Both the position numbers and the translations under genes were made by a program. The notes under the pieces were generated by a model, which searched no databases, was not told the DNA's origin, and saw only the letters and a list, made by a program, of their open reading frames with translations. Of a stretch of DNA of 46,523 bases, positions 16,702-24,263 are shown in pieces (the stretch's first letter is position 1; every line of letters starts with the position of its first letter). The stretch comes from Rhodobacterales bacterium (GTDB lineage Bacteria > Pseudomonadota > Alphaproteobacteria > Rhodobacterales > Rhodobacteraceae), in the NCBI GenBank assembly GCA_021155205.1, contig JAJNPS010000051.1, positions 1 through 46,523 of the forward strand. The letters are read 5' to 3'.

Positions 16702-18416
16702 ACGATGATGGGATCGTTGATAAATGCGGATATGTCATCCACGACGTGCACAGCCGCCCGGCTTAGCGCCATGACGGTGGCGACAAGCGGATCAATGCGG
16801 CCATTCGCGTTGGACTTTTTCTTGTCCGGTCGGAAATTTCCATTCGAGTCAAAGAGCAGAGACGTATTGCCCGCGGCCCACCGCAGCACAGGTTGACCGC
16901 CATGTCTCAGGCGCTTCGAGTACACCAACTCCTCCAACCGCTTCGCGCCGGGGTGCATACCGCCAGTTGTCTGCGGCACCTCCACCATCGGAACACCATC
17001 TTCCATCAGTTGATTAACCAGATGGGTCGCGTTCCACTTGTCGAACGCCAGCTCGACCAGGTCGTACACATTGCTGACCGACAGAATGAGCTTACGCATC
17101 GGCTCGTAGTCGACAACCTCTCCTTCGGTCGCCTGCAGGAAGCCAGCCCGCTGCCATTGTTTGTAAGGCGCAGCATCATCCTTCTCCTGCTCGGTGATCT
17201 TCGCCTCGGGGCAGAAGACCCACACCAGCACGTACCAATTGGCATCGTCACTGCTTTCCTCTGGCGGGAACACCAGTGATAGTGCGGTCAGGTCACGCGT
17301 TGCCGACAGATCCATCCCACCAAAGCAGCGCCGCCCCCGCAACATCAACGGATCGAACTTCTTGGCGCCCTTGTCCCAGACGCCCATGTCGAACCAGCCA
17401 TCGGCGCTGTTGCACCAGATGTTCAGGTCCTTCGTCTTGAAGTTCGCCATGGCCGAGGGCAACGCCGCCGCCTTGCGTGCCATCGACCGCATGTATTCCC
17501 ACGTCTTCGACCGCCCCAGCCCGGGATTCGCCTTCGGCCAGTTCCGCTCGTCCAGCGGATCGTCGCCGTCGTCCAGCGTGTAGATGTAGCCAAAGAAGCT
17601 GTCGTCGACCCGTTTTCCCTCTAGGATCTGTTTGAGGTAGCCCCGGACCTGCGTGCAGACGCCGTCGAGAATGAACCCAGCCGTGGTGATCGCCGACTGC
17701 AACGGCTGCTTGCGCGCACCGCGCGCCGACTCCATCACATCCCACACTTCCGAGGTCCGATGCGCGTGGAACTCGTCGACAAACGTCGCGTGCGGGTTCA
17801 GACCGTCCAGTGATTCCGCGTTTGCCGGCAACGGCCGAAACACCGAGCTGTCGAAGGTGATCTGCTCCTGATTCTTGCCATCCAAGATCTTGAAGCTGCG
17901 CGCCACGCCAGGAGACAGCCGGGCCCAGCGCCGGAAATTGTCCAGAGCGGGCTTGAACACAGCCATCGCCTGTTCGCGCGTCGTCGCGATCGTGTACACC
18001 TCGGCGCCGATCTCGCCGTCCATCATAAACATGTAGGACGCCTGCGGCGCTTTCCACGTCGATTTGCCGTTCTTCCGGGCTACCTCCTCGTACCCCATGC
18101 TGAACCGGCGGCAACCGTCTGCACGCAGCCAGCCATACAGCACCGCTGTCCAGAACCGCTGCCACGGATCCAACAGGATCGGCGTTCGAGCCAGCGGCCC
18201 GCGCGTATGCTGAAAGTTCCGCTCGATGTAATCGAGGATGTGCAGCGCATGCCCACAGCTGAAGAACAAGCCGCGCTTCGCGCCATCCAACAGATCTTTG
18301 TAGTGCCGCTCGACCGCGAGGAATGCCAGCCTTCCGACCGGCATCTCGTGCTCGCCGCGCAACACCGGCAGGCCGTAGTTCAGGTCCCAATCGTTCCCGA
18401 CCAGGTCGGGCGGCAA
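16698..18416 (-). CDS. Terminase large subunit (HK97-type)
   Basis: The ATPase part has a Walker A-like EEVARKNGKST and a Walker B-like ATFVDEFHAH. The nuclease part has GGMDLSATRDLTALS and, near the end, RIDPLVATVMALSRA, the acidic residues of the RNase H-like site. The protein cuts and packages DNA at the portal. The frame is open well upstream to 18707, but that part overlaps the small subunit gene and is low in complexity. No ATG lies near the junction, so I placed the start at a TTG (18416) just after the small subunit stop; 18551 (ATG) or a later ATG in EHEMPVGR are alternatives. Confidence 0.9.
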   Translation of the reverse strand: MPPDLVGNDWDLNYGLPVLRGEHEMPVGRLAFLAVERHYKDLLDGAKRGLFFSCGHALHILDYIERNFQHTRGPLARTPILLDPWQRFWTAVLYGWLRADGCRRFSMGYEEVARKNGKSTWKAPQASYMFMMDGEIGAEVYTIATTREQAMAVFKPALDNFRRWARLSPGVARSFKILDGKNQEQITFDSSVFRPLPANAESLDGLNPHATFVDEFHAHRTSEVWDVMESARGARKQPLQSAITTAGFILDGVCTQVRGYLKQILEGKRVDDSFFGYIYTLDDGDDPLDERNWPKANPGLGRSKTWEYMRSMARKAAALPSAMANFKTKDLNIWCNSADGWFDMGVWDKGAKKFDPLMLRGRRCFGGMDLSATRDLTALSLVFPPEESSDDANWYVLVWVFCPEAKITEQEKDDAAPYKQWQRAGFLQATEGEVVDYEPMRKLILSVSNVYDLVELAFDKWNATHLVNQLMEDGVPMVEVPQTTGGMHPGAKRLEELVYSKRLRHGGQPVLRWAAGNTSLLFDSNGNFRPDKKKSNANGRIDPLVATVMALSRAAVHVVDDISAFINDPIIV

Positions 18417-18421
18417 TTCTC

Positions 18422-18922
18422 CTACGCGCTCGAGTACTCGCTTCGAGCTACGGTGGCGTGATCGACGAGATCGCCGAACAGGTCGTCCTGTTTGCCCGCG
18501 TCCCCGGCTTTGGCTTTGGCTGTCACCAGCGACGGAATCGTCAGGCAGCATTCCGGCAACCATTGCAAAAGTTCGCGTTTCAGGTTTCGAGCGATGTAGT
18601 ACAGCTGGTGCGGCTGCTCGTAGCCGTTCGGCGTCTTCGTCATGTACGAGCCGCCCTTCTCCGCCTTGACGCGTTCTAGCTGTTCCTGCGCGTCCATCCA
18701 CTCGCAATACGTCTTCACGACCACCATGCCGGCCAGGCCAAAGGTCGTGTGATCGATGCCGGCGGCGCGCAGTTGGCTGCAGATATGCGCCCAGACCCGC
18801 AGTTCCGCCTCGTTCATCTCTCCAGGCGGCGCCGGCGGCGAGGTCAGCTCGCCTGCCCGAAGTGCAGACACCCGCCCCGCCCCGCCTGGAACGACAGTCA
18901 GGTTCGGTTTACTCGTGTCCAT
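18422..18922 (-). CDS. Terminase small subunit, P27-like
   Basis: A 166-aa protein starting MDTSKPNLTVVPGGAGRVSA. APPGEMNEAELRVWAHICSQ then a helical region with YCEWMDAQEQLERV and an NGYEQPHQLYYIARNLKREL segment match P27-family small terminases, which bind DNA and start packaging. I took the ATG at 18922, as the upstream frame covers non-conserved sequence. It lies between the HNH gene and the large subunit. Confidence 0.85.
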   Translation of the reverse strand: MDTSKPNLTVVPGGAGRVSALRAGELTSPPAPPGEMNEAELRVWAHICSQLRAAGIDHTTFGLAGMVVVKTYCEWMDAQEQLERVKAEKGGSYMTKTPNGYEQPHQLYYIARNLKRELLQWLPECCLTIPSLVTAKAKAGDAGKQDDLFGDLVDHATVARSEYSSA

Positions 18923-19089
18923 ACAGCCTCGATAGCTCGCAGCACTGCGCCTCGCCTGGCGAAGCAGGAGGGGGACGAGCTTAACCCCCCCCCTATTCAA
19001 AAATCGCCGCCATGAAAATTCATTTGAGCGGCCGGTCGTGGGTAAAACACGCCAGACTTTTGACCCACCCCTCCCCGTTTTTCGCCCGA

Positions 19090-19521
19090 TCATGGGCCGC
19101 CCGGCCAGCGCGGCGACGGTGGCCGATCCACCACCGCACCGCCCGCCGGGGGCCGACCGAACCCGCCGTCCTCGCGCGCCGTCTTCCGCGAGTGGCACGC
19201 ATGGCAGAGGGACTGCCAGTTCGACGGATCCCAGAACAGGGACATGTCGCCCTTGTGCGGAATGATGTGATCGACTTCTGTCGCGAGCTTGACCTTGCCG
19301 CGCCGCTCACATTCCATGCAGAACGGATGTGCCTTCAACCACCCTGCGGCCGCCTTCCTCCATCTGTTGCCGTAGCCACGCTGCGCCGATGTGCCGCGAT
19401 CCCTATCCCGCTCTTGCCGCCGGTCGGCCTGGACACGCTCATGCTGCTCGCAGTACGCGCCTTGCCGGACCAGCTTCGAGCAGCCTGGCTCACGACACGG
19501 ACGGGGCGCGGCTACGGGCAC
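19090..19521 (-). CDS. HNH endonuclease
   Basis: A 143-aa protein with a short Cys-rich start (PCREPGCSKLV...YCEQH), then the HNH region: FCMECERRG, EVDHIIPHKGDMSLFWD, NWQSLCHACHSRKTARED. Both zinc Cys pairs and the DH..N..H residues are present. HNH proteins next to terminase genes are known parts of the packaging machinery in cos-type phages, so a cos site nearby is likely though I cannot place it. The start is GTG at 19521. The C-terminal PPAGGAVVDRPPSPRWPGG tail is low complexity. Confidence 0.9.
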   Translation of the reverse strand: MPVAAPRPCREPGCSKLVRQGAYCEQHERVQADRRQERDRDRGTSAQRGYGNRWRKAAAGWLKAHPFCMECERRGKVKLATEVDHIIPHKGDMSLFWDPSNWQSLCHACHSRKTAREDGGFGRPPAGGAVVDRPPSPRWPGGP

Positions 19522-19546
19522 GTGAGATGGACGCTCGAAAGGCTGA

Positions 19547-19681
19547 TCAGTTGATGAGGGTGAGCCAATAAGCCCGAATGCGCGACCGCGTCAGGAAGAA
19601 GTTCCACGTCCAACGCTCTGCCAGTTGACGATCATCCAACCGAGTCACGATGCGATAGAACAAACGAACGAATGGCTTCAT
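19547..19681 (-). CDS. Small basic ORF upstream of HNH gene
   Basis: A 44-aa frame, starting MKPFVRLFYRIVTRLDDRQL and ending YWLTLIN. GGAG lies about eight bases before the ATG. It is rich in Arg, Trp and aromatic residues. It lies between a terminator (19693-19726) and the HNH gene, in the direction of the late operon. No family recognised; coding status rests on the start signal, the lack of another gene in the gap, and sensible composition. Confidence 0.45.
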   Translation of the reverse strand: MKPFVRLFYRIVTRLDDRQLAERWTWNFFLTRSRIRAYWLTLIN

Positions 19682-19692
19682 GCCTTTTCTCC

Positions 19693-19726
19693 AAAAGAAA
19701 ACCCCCAGGATTCTTCACCCCGGGGG
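19693..19726 (-). terminator. Intrinsic terminator after GrlR-family gene
   Basis: On the minus strand CCCCC and GGGGG (19722-19726 and 19702-19706) pair with further inner pairs, and the stem is followed by TTTTCTTTT. It lies downstream of the GrlR-like gene and ahead of the packaging genes. Confidence 0.7.
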
Positions 19727-19751
19727 CCACGTCTTCACTACAGAAAGCAGT

Positions 19752-20087
19752 TCAGAAATTCAAATCAGCAACCCTATTTCCTGAAGCGCGGAAGGACTGC
19801 CCACCAGGCCCAGCTCCCGAGAGAGTGAACCCCGTCTGGGTTTCCTGGCCCCTCAATTTCAGCTCGAAGGCCCCACCGTGCGTACCGAAAACGGATAGCG
19901 CCCCGGCGTGCATGGCTTTGACCCGCACGGTGGCTGAGACCGCTCCACCCCCTTCCTCACTGTACGAACCGGAATAAAGAAAGTTGGCATCGCCACCGCG
20001 AATCTTTCCGCCCTCGAGCGTCACAATCCCGCCCGCACCGGGCAATGACGCCGAGAAATCTACCTTGTAAAAGCCGTCTAACGCCAT
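19752..20087 (-). CDS. GrlR-family regulatory protein
   Basis: A 111-aa beta-rich protein, starting MALDGFYKVDFSASLPGAGG. The order GIVTLEGGKIRGGDANFLYSG, then SATVRVKAMHAG, SVFG and FELKLRG matches the small beta-barrel GrlR family. GrlR is known in attaching-effacing E. coli as a partner that blocks the activator GrlA; prophage copies are common and their target is usually unknown. The ATG at 20087 has GAGG upstream. The gene is isolated between two terminators, so it may have its own promoter and be expressed in the lysogen. Confidence 0.7.
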   Translation of the reverse strand: MALDGFYKVDFSASLPGAGGIVTLEGGKIRGGDANFLYSGSYSEEGGGAVSATVRVKAMHAGALSVFGTHGGAFELKLRGQETQTGFTLSGAGPGGQSFRASGNRVADLNF

Positions 20088-20163
20088 GTCGTCCTCTCGT
20101 CTGTTAGCTGCCGCACCAATACGGCACACTAAAAGTAAGCGTAAGTAACGATATGGATAATCT

Positions 20164-20175
20164 AGGGTTAACCCT
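20164..20175. promoter_or_regulatory. 12-bp perfect palindrome upstream of GrlR-like gene
   Basis: AGGGTTAACCCT is a perfect palindrome in the 110-bp region between the Q terminator and the GrlR-like start. It could be an operator; no clear -35/-10 pair was found around it. Confidence 0.3.
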
Positions 20176-20196
20176 TCAAACGAACAGCATCTGGCA

Positions 20197-20223
20197 ATAA
20201 AAAACCCGACACAATGCCGGGTT
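20197..20223 (-). terminator. Intrinsic terminator after Q-like gene
   Basis: Minus strand AACCCGGC-ATTGT-GTCGGGTT is an 8-bp stem (one G-T pair) followed by a T run. It lies about 90 bp past the Q-like stop, as expected for the early operon end that Q would override. Confidence 0.75.
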
Positions 20224-20309
20224 CAGATAGTGTCGCGATCGCCTCGGGTGCGGGCTCCGCAGGAATGTAGCGGATTATGCCCGATTCGGTATACGTCACG
20301 AAATTCAAT

Positions 20310-20708
20310 CTACTGCTGCCGCTTCCCCTTGTCCGCACGCAGCCATTCGTGTACTCGAATATCGGCCTGGCAAAGCCGCCTATGAAGGGTTGCACGAACA
20401 ATACCGAGCCGCCTAGCGACACTGTCTAAGGTGCCCTCACGCATCACGTGCCAGGCTTCAACTGCCTCGCGCAGCTCCGCCGGCAGACTGCGCACCGCCC
20501 TATCCGTCCGCTCGCACTCGATGGCATCGACAGGCACAAAGGATCGAGGCACGCCATCGGACGAATCCCATACCCGGCGGCCCGAGGCCAGGTCCATCAG
20601 CGCCGCGATCGACGTGCTGCCGTATCCTGCACTGGTTGCGCCGAGCACCCACACACCCCAGGCGTCCAGGCGCTCCTGGATGGCTGGATCACGCCTGGGC
20701 CCGCTCAT
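20310..20708 (-). CDS. Antiterminator Q-like protein
   Basis: A 132-aa protein starting MSGPRRDPAIQERLDAWGVW. The WG-x-W near residue 18, the middle RSLPAELREAVEAWHV and the C-terminal helix-turn-helix (GTLDSVARRLGIVRATLHRR) match the small phage antitermination Q family. It would bind near the late promoter and let RNA polymerase pass terminators. It is the last gene of the early minus-strand group and precedes the late genes, the right place for Q. Its ATG overlaps the stop of the previous gene (ATGA). Confidence 0.75.
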   Translation of the reverse strand: MSGPRRDPAIQERLDAWGVWVLGATSAGYGSTSIAALMDLASGRRVWDSSDGVPRSFVPVDAIECERTDRAVRSLPAELREAVEAWHVMREGTLDSVARRLGIVRATLHRRLCQADIRVHEWLRADKGKRQQ

Positions 20709-21241
20709 GCCGCACCTCGCCGCGCCGAACCCACAGCATGCAGTCCGGCCACCGACCCGCCGCCGCGCGCCACATCCCACCACTTCCCTGGCCCGGCCGC
20801 CTTGTACACCCGCCATTTGAAGTGTGGCGGCGTCTCGTTCTCTTCCAGCATGAGTCCCAGCTCGGCGCCGCGCTGGACGATGCCACTCCAGCTTTCCCAC
20901 CATTCCGGCTCGGCAAACGCCTGCACCGACGCGCCCTGCTTCGACTTCTCGACGATCGGATCGAGCTCATCTTCCCACCGTCCGCCGTTCAGCCAGGTCG
21001 CCGGATGGGGAATGAAGGACCGATCCGCCCCGAATTTCTTCTGCCAGAACGCATTGTGCGCAGGCAAAGCCTGCATGGCGGCCAGCCGATCTGCGCTACG
21101 AAGCTTGGTCCACGCCCGCATCGCGTCGCGCTTGGCAACCTTGCGTGGATACTGCGCCCAAAACGCGCCGAAGTCGGGCCCTTTTTCATTCTTCTGGGGC
21201 ACCGGTGGATCTTCAGTAGGAAACAGTGGATGAATATTCAT
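20705..21241 (-). CDS. Phage replication-associated protein (predicted)
   Basis: A 178-aa protein starting MNIHPLFPTEDPPVPQKNEK. The segment FGAFWAQYPRKVAKRDAMRAW followed by FWQKKFGADRSFIPHPATWLN is a common module at the C-terminus of phage replication proteins and of short stand-alone phage proteins (F-x-x-FW-x-x-YPRK-x-x-K...P-x-x-WL). It lies in the early region next to the Q-like gene, as O/P-type genes do. No ATPase motif is present, so this is not a helicase loader of the P-loop kind. An ATG seven codons upstream (21262) is an alternative start. Confidence 0.6.
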   Translation of the reverse strand: MNIHPLFPTEDPPVPQKNEKGPDFGAFWAQYPRKVAKRDAMRAWTKLRSADRLAAMQALPAHNAFWQKKFGADRSFIPHPATWLNGGRWEDELDPIVEKSKQGASVQAFAEPEWWESWSGIVQRGAELGLMLEENETPPHFKWRVYKAAGPGKWWDVARGGGSVAGLHAVGSARRGAA

Positions 21242-21534
21242 AAGATTCTCGACAAGATGCAAAGGGCATTGCAGGTACGGTGAGACTGAAGCGACGGGCA
21301 GAGCTCCCCCTACCCATCGCGCTCTGCCTTGGATTGCCGGTTGGAGCCGACCTCGCTTAGGGCCCGGCCGCGGGTGTACGCCCCGACCGATTGACCAGAC
21401 TGTCGACGTTCGTACAACGTCCCTCCCGCGCTCTAGTCGTTCGCACCCACGCTGCCACCTGGGACCGGTTTGTGGCCTTGCAGACGAGTGGTAACCGCGT
21501 ATCTAGCCTCTTCCCCACCCGCGTTCAAATGCCG
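21242..21534. other. Region with no convincing gene
   Basis: I see no ORF with a plausible start or family in these 293 bases. Plus-strand frames here look like the antisense of early genes. No repeat or strong hairpin was found. Confidence 0.4.
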
Positions 21535-21927
21535 CTACGGTGGCTCGCGCGCCCGCCGGATATGCATGACATCGCCATGCCCGAAAAATGGCCGCGGCGA
21601 TGGTTTCGTGCCCGGAGCGGGCTTTGGAACCGCAATGAGGCCGACCATGCGTGCCACCGGATCGGTCGAGTCGAATACGATGACGATCTCGTGCCCGGGA
21701 TAGGCAGCACATGCAGCCTCCCAGCCCGAGATCCGCTTCAGGTCATCCAGGCTATAACAGGCGCCATCGTGGGTGAAATAGTGTGCGGGGCGCCCGCGAA
21801 CGGGACGCGTAGGAACAGGCGGCGCGGCGTCCCCATCCTTTGGCCGCGCATGTCCCCGCCCAGTTGGAACATTGCGCCGGGGCGCCGTATCCTGGTCGCC
21901 AGGGAAGAGCCAGCCAGTCATCGCCAT
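21535..21927 (-). CDS. Hypothetical early phage protein
   Basis: A 130-aa protein, starting MAMTGWLFPGDQDTAPRRNV. The first 45 residues are Pro/Arg-rich; the second half is more folded: AHYFTHDGACYSLDDLKRIS, then CAAYPGHEIVIVFDSTDPVARM. Its start overlaps the winged-helix gene stop by 10 nt. No family recognised. Its place in the early operon suggests a role in replication or takeover of the host. Confidence 0.5.
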   Translation of the reverse strand: MAMTGWLFPGDQDTAPRRNVPTGRGHARPKDGDAAPPVPTRPVRGRPAHYFTHDGACYSLDDLKRISGWEAACAAYPGHEIVIVFDSTDPVARMVGLIAVPKPAPGTKPSPRPFFGHGDVMHIRRAREPP

Positions 21928-22199
21928 ATCGCTGCCAGATCGACCGAAACCTGGGCGACCGCCCTTTCCAGACTGGCAGACCCGTAGATCAACAAGGGCC
22001 TCCTCGCCCCAGCCAGTCGCTCACGACTGACCACGCGAATATGTCCACCAGCCAGAAGGCGCGAACACGTCACAACCACCATTCGCGTAGGCACCTGCAA
22101 TCGCTCAGCCAGGTCGCGCGCCGCCAGCGGCTCTTGCTCGAGCAGCTCAGCTATTCGCTGGGCCAAGGTCCCACGCGGCCGGCGCAAGCGTCTAGACAT
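21918..22199 (-). CDS. Winged-helix DNA-binding protein
   Basis: A 93-aa protein, starting MSRRLRRPRGTLAQRIAELL. AQRIAELLEQEPLAARDLAE, then LQVPTRMVVVTCSRLLAGGH and IRVVSRERL form a typical winged helix: three helices followed by a basic wing. It probably binds DNA as a regulator or replication accessory protein. It overlaps the CII-like gene by 8 nt. The upstream in-frame extension to 22343 lies within the CII-like gene and is rejected. Confidence 0.65.
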   Translation of the reverse strand: MSRRLRRPRGTLAQRIAELLEQEPLAARDLAERLQVPTRMVVVTCSRLLAGGHIRVVSRERLAGARRPLLIYGSASLERAVAQVSVDLAAIWR

Positions 22200-22647
22200 G
22201 CCGCCCCTTCTTCGACATTGCAGACGCCACGGCCCGGAGATACGCGGCCTTCTGGATGACCTTGGCCAGTGTGTTGTCGATCTCTCGAAGCTCGCGCGCC
22301 GTGACCTTTCCATCGGCAATCGCGGCGCTGAACGTCTCGACATAGGTTCCGAACCTCCCCATCGCTTCGCTCAGCGCCTGCAACGTTTGCGGATCGCCCA
22401 CGTCATCGACACGCATGACGACGACGGACGCACCGATATCGGCACCGATGCCATGGAGCATTCGATCATCACCGGACGCCAGCATGATCCGAATGGCCTG
22501 CTTGACCGTGAGGTCGTTCGCGGCATCGTTCGGATTCACCTTATGCAGCAGTACGCTGTAGGGCACCCCAATCAGTTCCGCCAAGGCCTTGGCGCCCTGG
22601 GAGTAATCATGGACCGTGGAGAACGCCGCATTCTCGTATGCGCTCAT
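22192..22647 (-). CDS. CII-like phage regulatory protein
   Basis: A 151-aa protein starting MSAYENAAFSTVHDYSQGAK. ALAELIGVPYSVLLHKVNPN followed by LTVKQAIRIMLASGDDRML matches the CII/CP76 family of phage regulators: an HTH in which L-x-x-K-x-NP-x-x-x-x-x-L-T is characteristic. Its likely role is activating lysogeny promoters. It lies early in the minus-strand operon, as cII does after cro. Start and the preceding stop overlap as ATGA. Confidence 0.75.
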   Translation of the reverse strand: MSAYENAAFSTVHDYSQGAKALAELIGVPYSVLLHKVNPNDAANDLTVKQAIRIMLASGDDRMLHGIGADIGASVVVMRVDDVGDPQTLQALSEAMGRFGTYVETFSAAIADGKVTARELREIDNTLAKVIQKAAYLRAVASAMSKKGRHV

Positions 22648-22838
22648 GCGAGCCCCCTACGCTGCCAACTGGCGGCATACCGTTCACTGAACCGAGTGAG
22701 CTGCGTATCGCCATCCAGCTGGACACACGCGACACGCTCCACGTCGCCTTTCTCTCGATCCACGCGATCAACCATCCATCGGACGAAACGCCCTTCACGG
22801 CCAGAAGGAAGGCGGACGCGATCACCCGGATACAACAT
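22644..22838 (-). CDS. Small early phage protein
   Basis: A 64-aa protein, starting MLYPGDRVRLPSGREGRFVR and ending WQRRGLA. The opening is a small beta-barrel pattern (YPGDRVRLPSG...GRFVRW...VERVACVQLDG), suggestive of an SH3- or KOW-like fold. It is the first gene of the cII group and is coupled to the CII-like gene by ATGA. The Shine-Dalgarno is weak. An upstream in-frame ATG exists but passes through the regulatory region. Confidence 0.5.
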   Translation of the reverse strand: MLYPGDRVRLPSGREGRFVRWMVDRVDREKGDVERVACVQLDGDTQLTRFSERYAASWQRRGLA

Positions 22839-22865
22839 GACCGCACTAAGTGATTTGTAGGGTGT

Positions 22866-22896
22866 TGTCAATGTCAATTTGAGCTCGCTTTTGACA
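22866..22896. promoter_or_regulatory. TGTCAA repeats upstream of the CII-like group
   Basis: TGTCAA occurs twice in tandem (22866-22871, 22872-22877) and once inverted as TTGACA (22891-22896). On the minus strand the first two read as TTGACA, a -35 consensus, but no good -10 lies at 16-18 bp. It may be an operator/promoter region between divergent genes. Confidence 0.35.
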
Positions 22897-23004
22897 TGGC
22901 AGCGCATCTTGCGCGGCGCAACAATTGCTGTACGTACTTCATCGGATTGCACTAGCGGGCGCATGCCCAGAACATTCGAGAGTTGCCCTCAACTCGGAGC
23001 CAGC

Positions 23005-23238
23005 ATGGAAACCACTACCTACGACCTCACTCCCGGACAGTTCATGAAACTTCTGAACCGCACCGCCGCGCCGCTGACGCTTCACATCACAACGGGGATG
23101 GGGGATAGGTTCGAAGTGACACTTAGCCCAGGCCAGTCACTACGATTCAGATCTGCTGGAGCTTCGATCATCGACATCCCCGAGGCTCAGGGTGACTACA
23201 GCGGACTCAGTCTTGTCGACGATGATGGGAGCGCCTGA
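23005..23238 (+). CDS. Small hypothetical phage protein
   Basis: A 77-aa protein, starting METTTYDLTPGQFMKLLNRT. LTLHITTGMGDRFEVTLSPG suggests beta strands. GGAG lies five bases before the ATG. It is on the plus strand, divergent from the CII-like group, and its last 99 bp overlap the end of a minus-strand ORF (23140-23520). No family recognised. Confidence 0.5.
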   Translation: METTTYDLTPGQFMKLLNRTAAPLTLHITTGMGDRFEVTLSPGQSLRFRSAGASIIDIPEAQGDYSGLSLVDDDGSA

Positions 23239-23520
23239 CGAATTCCGCACAACAACTCGCCCAGGGCGACTTCGCTCCAAACTCGCGCCATGAAGCACCT
23301 CGCTCGAGCACCCTTGTTCCATTACAAGCATCGTCACTTGGGGGCAACGATCGCGTATCCGAACAAGCGAGTCGCGGACAAAGTTCCTTGCCTGCAGCGG
23401 CAGTTTTGGCGGCAAATTTATGAGAACCAGATCGCCAGGTCCGGCGACCGAGATCGCATGCTCGTCAATTTGGACGCATGCTGGCTCAGGTCGAAACAAT
23501 GAACGAAGTCGTTTGAGCAC
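23140..23520 (-). CDS. Possible hypothetical protein on minus strand
   Basis: A 126-aa frame with a GTG start and GGAGG six bases upstream. It begins LKRLRSLFRPEPACVQIDEH after the start and has DLVLINLPPKLPLQARNFV and CPQVTMLVMEQG, which resembles small phage proteins that pair an opening KRL-x-SLF with a later L-V-x-x-P-x-x-L and L-V-x-x-x-G. The last third overlaps a plus-strand gene (23005-23238), so either both are used or one is false. A much longer upstream extension of the frame (to 24195) is antisense to plus-strand genes and was rejected. Confidence 0.42.
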   Translation of the reverse strand: MLKRLRSLFRPEPACVQIDEHAISVAGPGDLVLINLPPKLPLQARNFVRDSLVRIRDRCPQVTMLVMEQGCSSEVLHGASLERSRPGRVVVRNSSGAPIIVDKTESAVVTLSLGDVDDRSSSRSES

Positions 23521-23540
23521 GTTATCCTCCGGAGAAAAAA

Positions 23541-23738
23541 ATGCACTTAGGCGCCGCCCCTTACGAATGGGACGCAGAGATGCAGGCGGCAGCGCGCGTG
23601 CGCTGCCGCCTCGAAACTGCCAGACGACTGGCCCAGGAAGTTGCTGGGACAACCAGCGAAGAAATGGTGCTGGCGGTGTTCGATCAACTGCGGACAGAGG
23701 CTGAACTGGGGTACGAGCCGCCGGGCAGCACCCACTAG
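23541..23738 (+). CDS. Small hypothetical phage protein
   Basis: A 65-aa protein, starting MHLGAAPYEWDAEMQAAARV; helical and acidic, with a short AEVAG-like turn then SEEMVLAVFDQLRTE. GGAG precedes the ATG by seven bases. The start is 20 bp from the start of the divergent minus-strand ORF, and one CTCCGGAG palindrome supplies a Shine-Dalgarno to both. It precedes the 152-aa gene in the same direction. No family recognised. Confidence 0.5.
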   Translation: MHLGAAPYEWDAEMQAAARVRCRLETARRLAQEVAGTTSEEMVLAVFDQLRTEAELGYEPPGSTH

Positions 23739-23763
23739 AGCCATTTACCCAGGGAGCCGACTC

Positions 23764-24222
23764 ATGCTCGACGCCGTTGCCGGAGCATTTCAAGCATTGC
23801 GAACCACCACAGATATGGTTCAGCTGGCCGTTGACGCCCGAGACGCGGCGAAGCTCGCCGACGCTAAGTCGGCGATGCTGGCGCGAATCATCGACGCGCA
23901 AAGCGCCTACTTCAACCTGGCAAGCCAGATCACTACATGCATGCAGGCGAAGCACGCGCTGGAACGCCGCGTCAACGAGCTTGAAAAGCAGCTCGAGGAC
24001 CTTGCCGACCAGAAGCAGAAGATGGCGGAGTACGAACTTGTTCAGACGCCCGGTGGCGCAGTCGTGTTTGTTCACAAGCCATCGAAAGATGCTGTGGAAG
24101 GCCCGATATACGCCTGCGCCACTTGCATGGAGCGCGGCGAAATAACGTACCTGAACAGCAACCCAGCGCGAACGCTTTTGCAATGTGTCATTCATGGTCA
24201 GGTGGTTCTTCGAGACGCATAA
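23764..24222 (+). CDS. Phage protein with coiled coil and zinc-ribbon-like end
   Basis: A 152-aa protein, starting MLDAVAGAFQALRTTTDMVQ. Residues about 5-55 are helical; about 60-95 form a coiled coil (ALERRVNELEKQLEDLADQK). The C-terminal part has CATCMERGEITYLNSN and a later LLQCVIHG, so three Cys and a His could bind zinc. The ATG has GGGAG upstream. This kind of protein is common near phage repressor genes; its role is not known to me. Convergent with the Cro-like gene 41 bp on. Confidence 0.65.
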   Translation: MLDAVAGAFQALRTTTDMVQLAVDARDAAKLADAKSAMLARIIDAQSAYFNLASQITTCMQAKHALERRVNELEKQLEDLADQKQKMAEYELVQTPGGAVVFVHKPSKDAVEGPIYACATCMERGEITYLNSNPARTLLQCVIHGQVVLRDA

Positions 24223-24263
24223 AAGGATCGCTCGCCGTCCCGTGCCCCTGAAGGCAGAGCCAG

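Noticed and set aside
20168..20422. 84-aa minus-strand ORF overlapping the end of the Q-like gene
   Set aside because: It starts inside the Q-like gene in another frame and runs through its terminator; no support for translation.
23140..24195. 351-aa minus-strand frame
   Set aside because: Only the part from the GTG at 23520 has a good ribosome site; the rest is antisense to two plus-strand genes.
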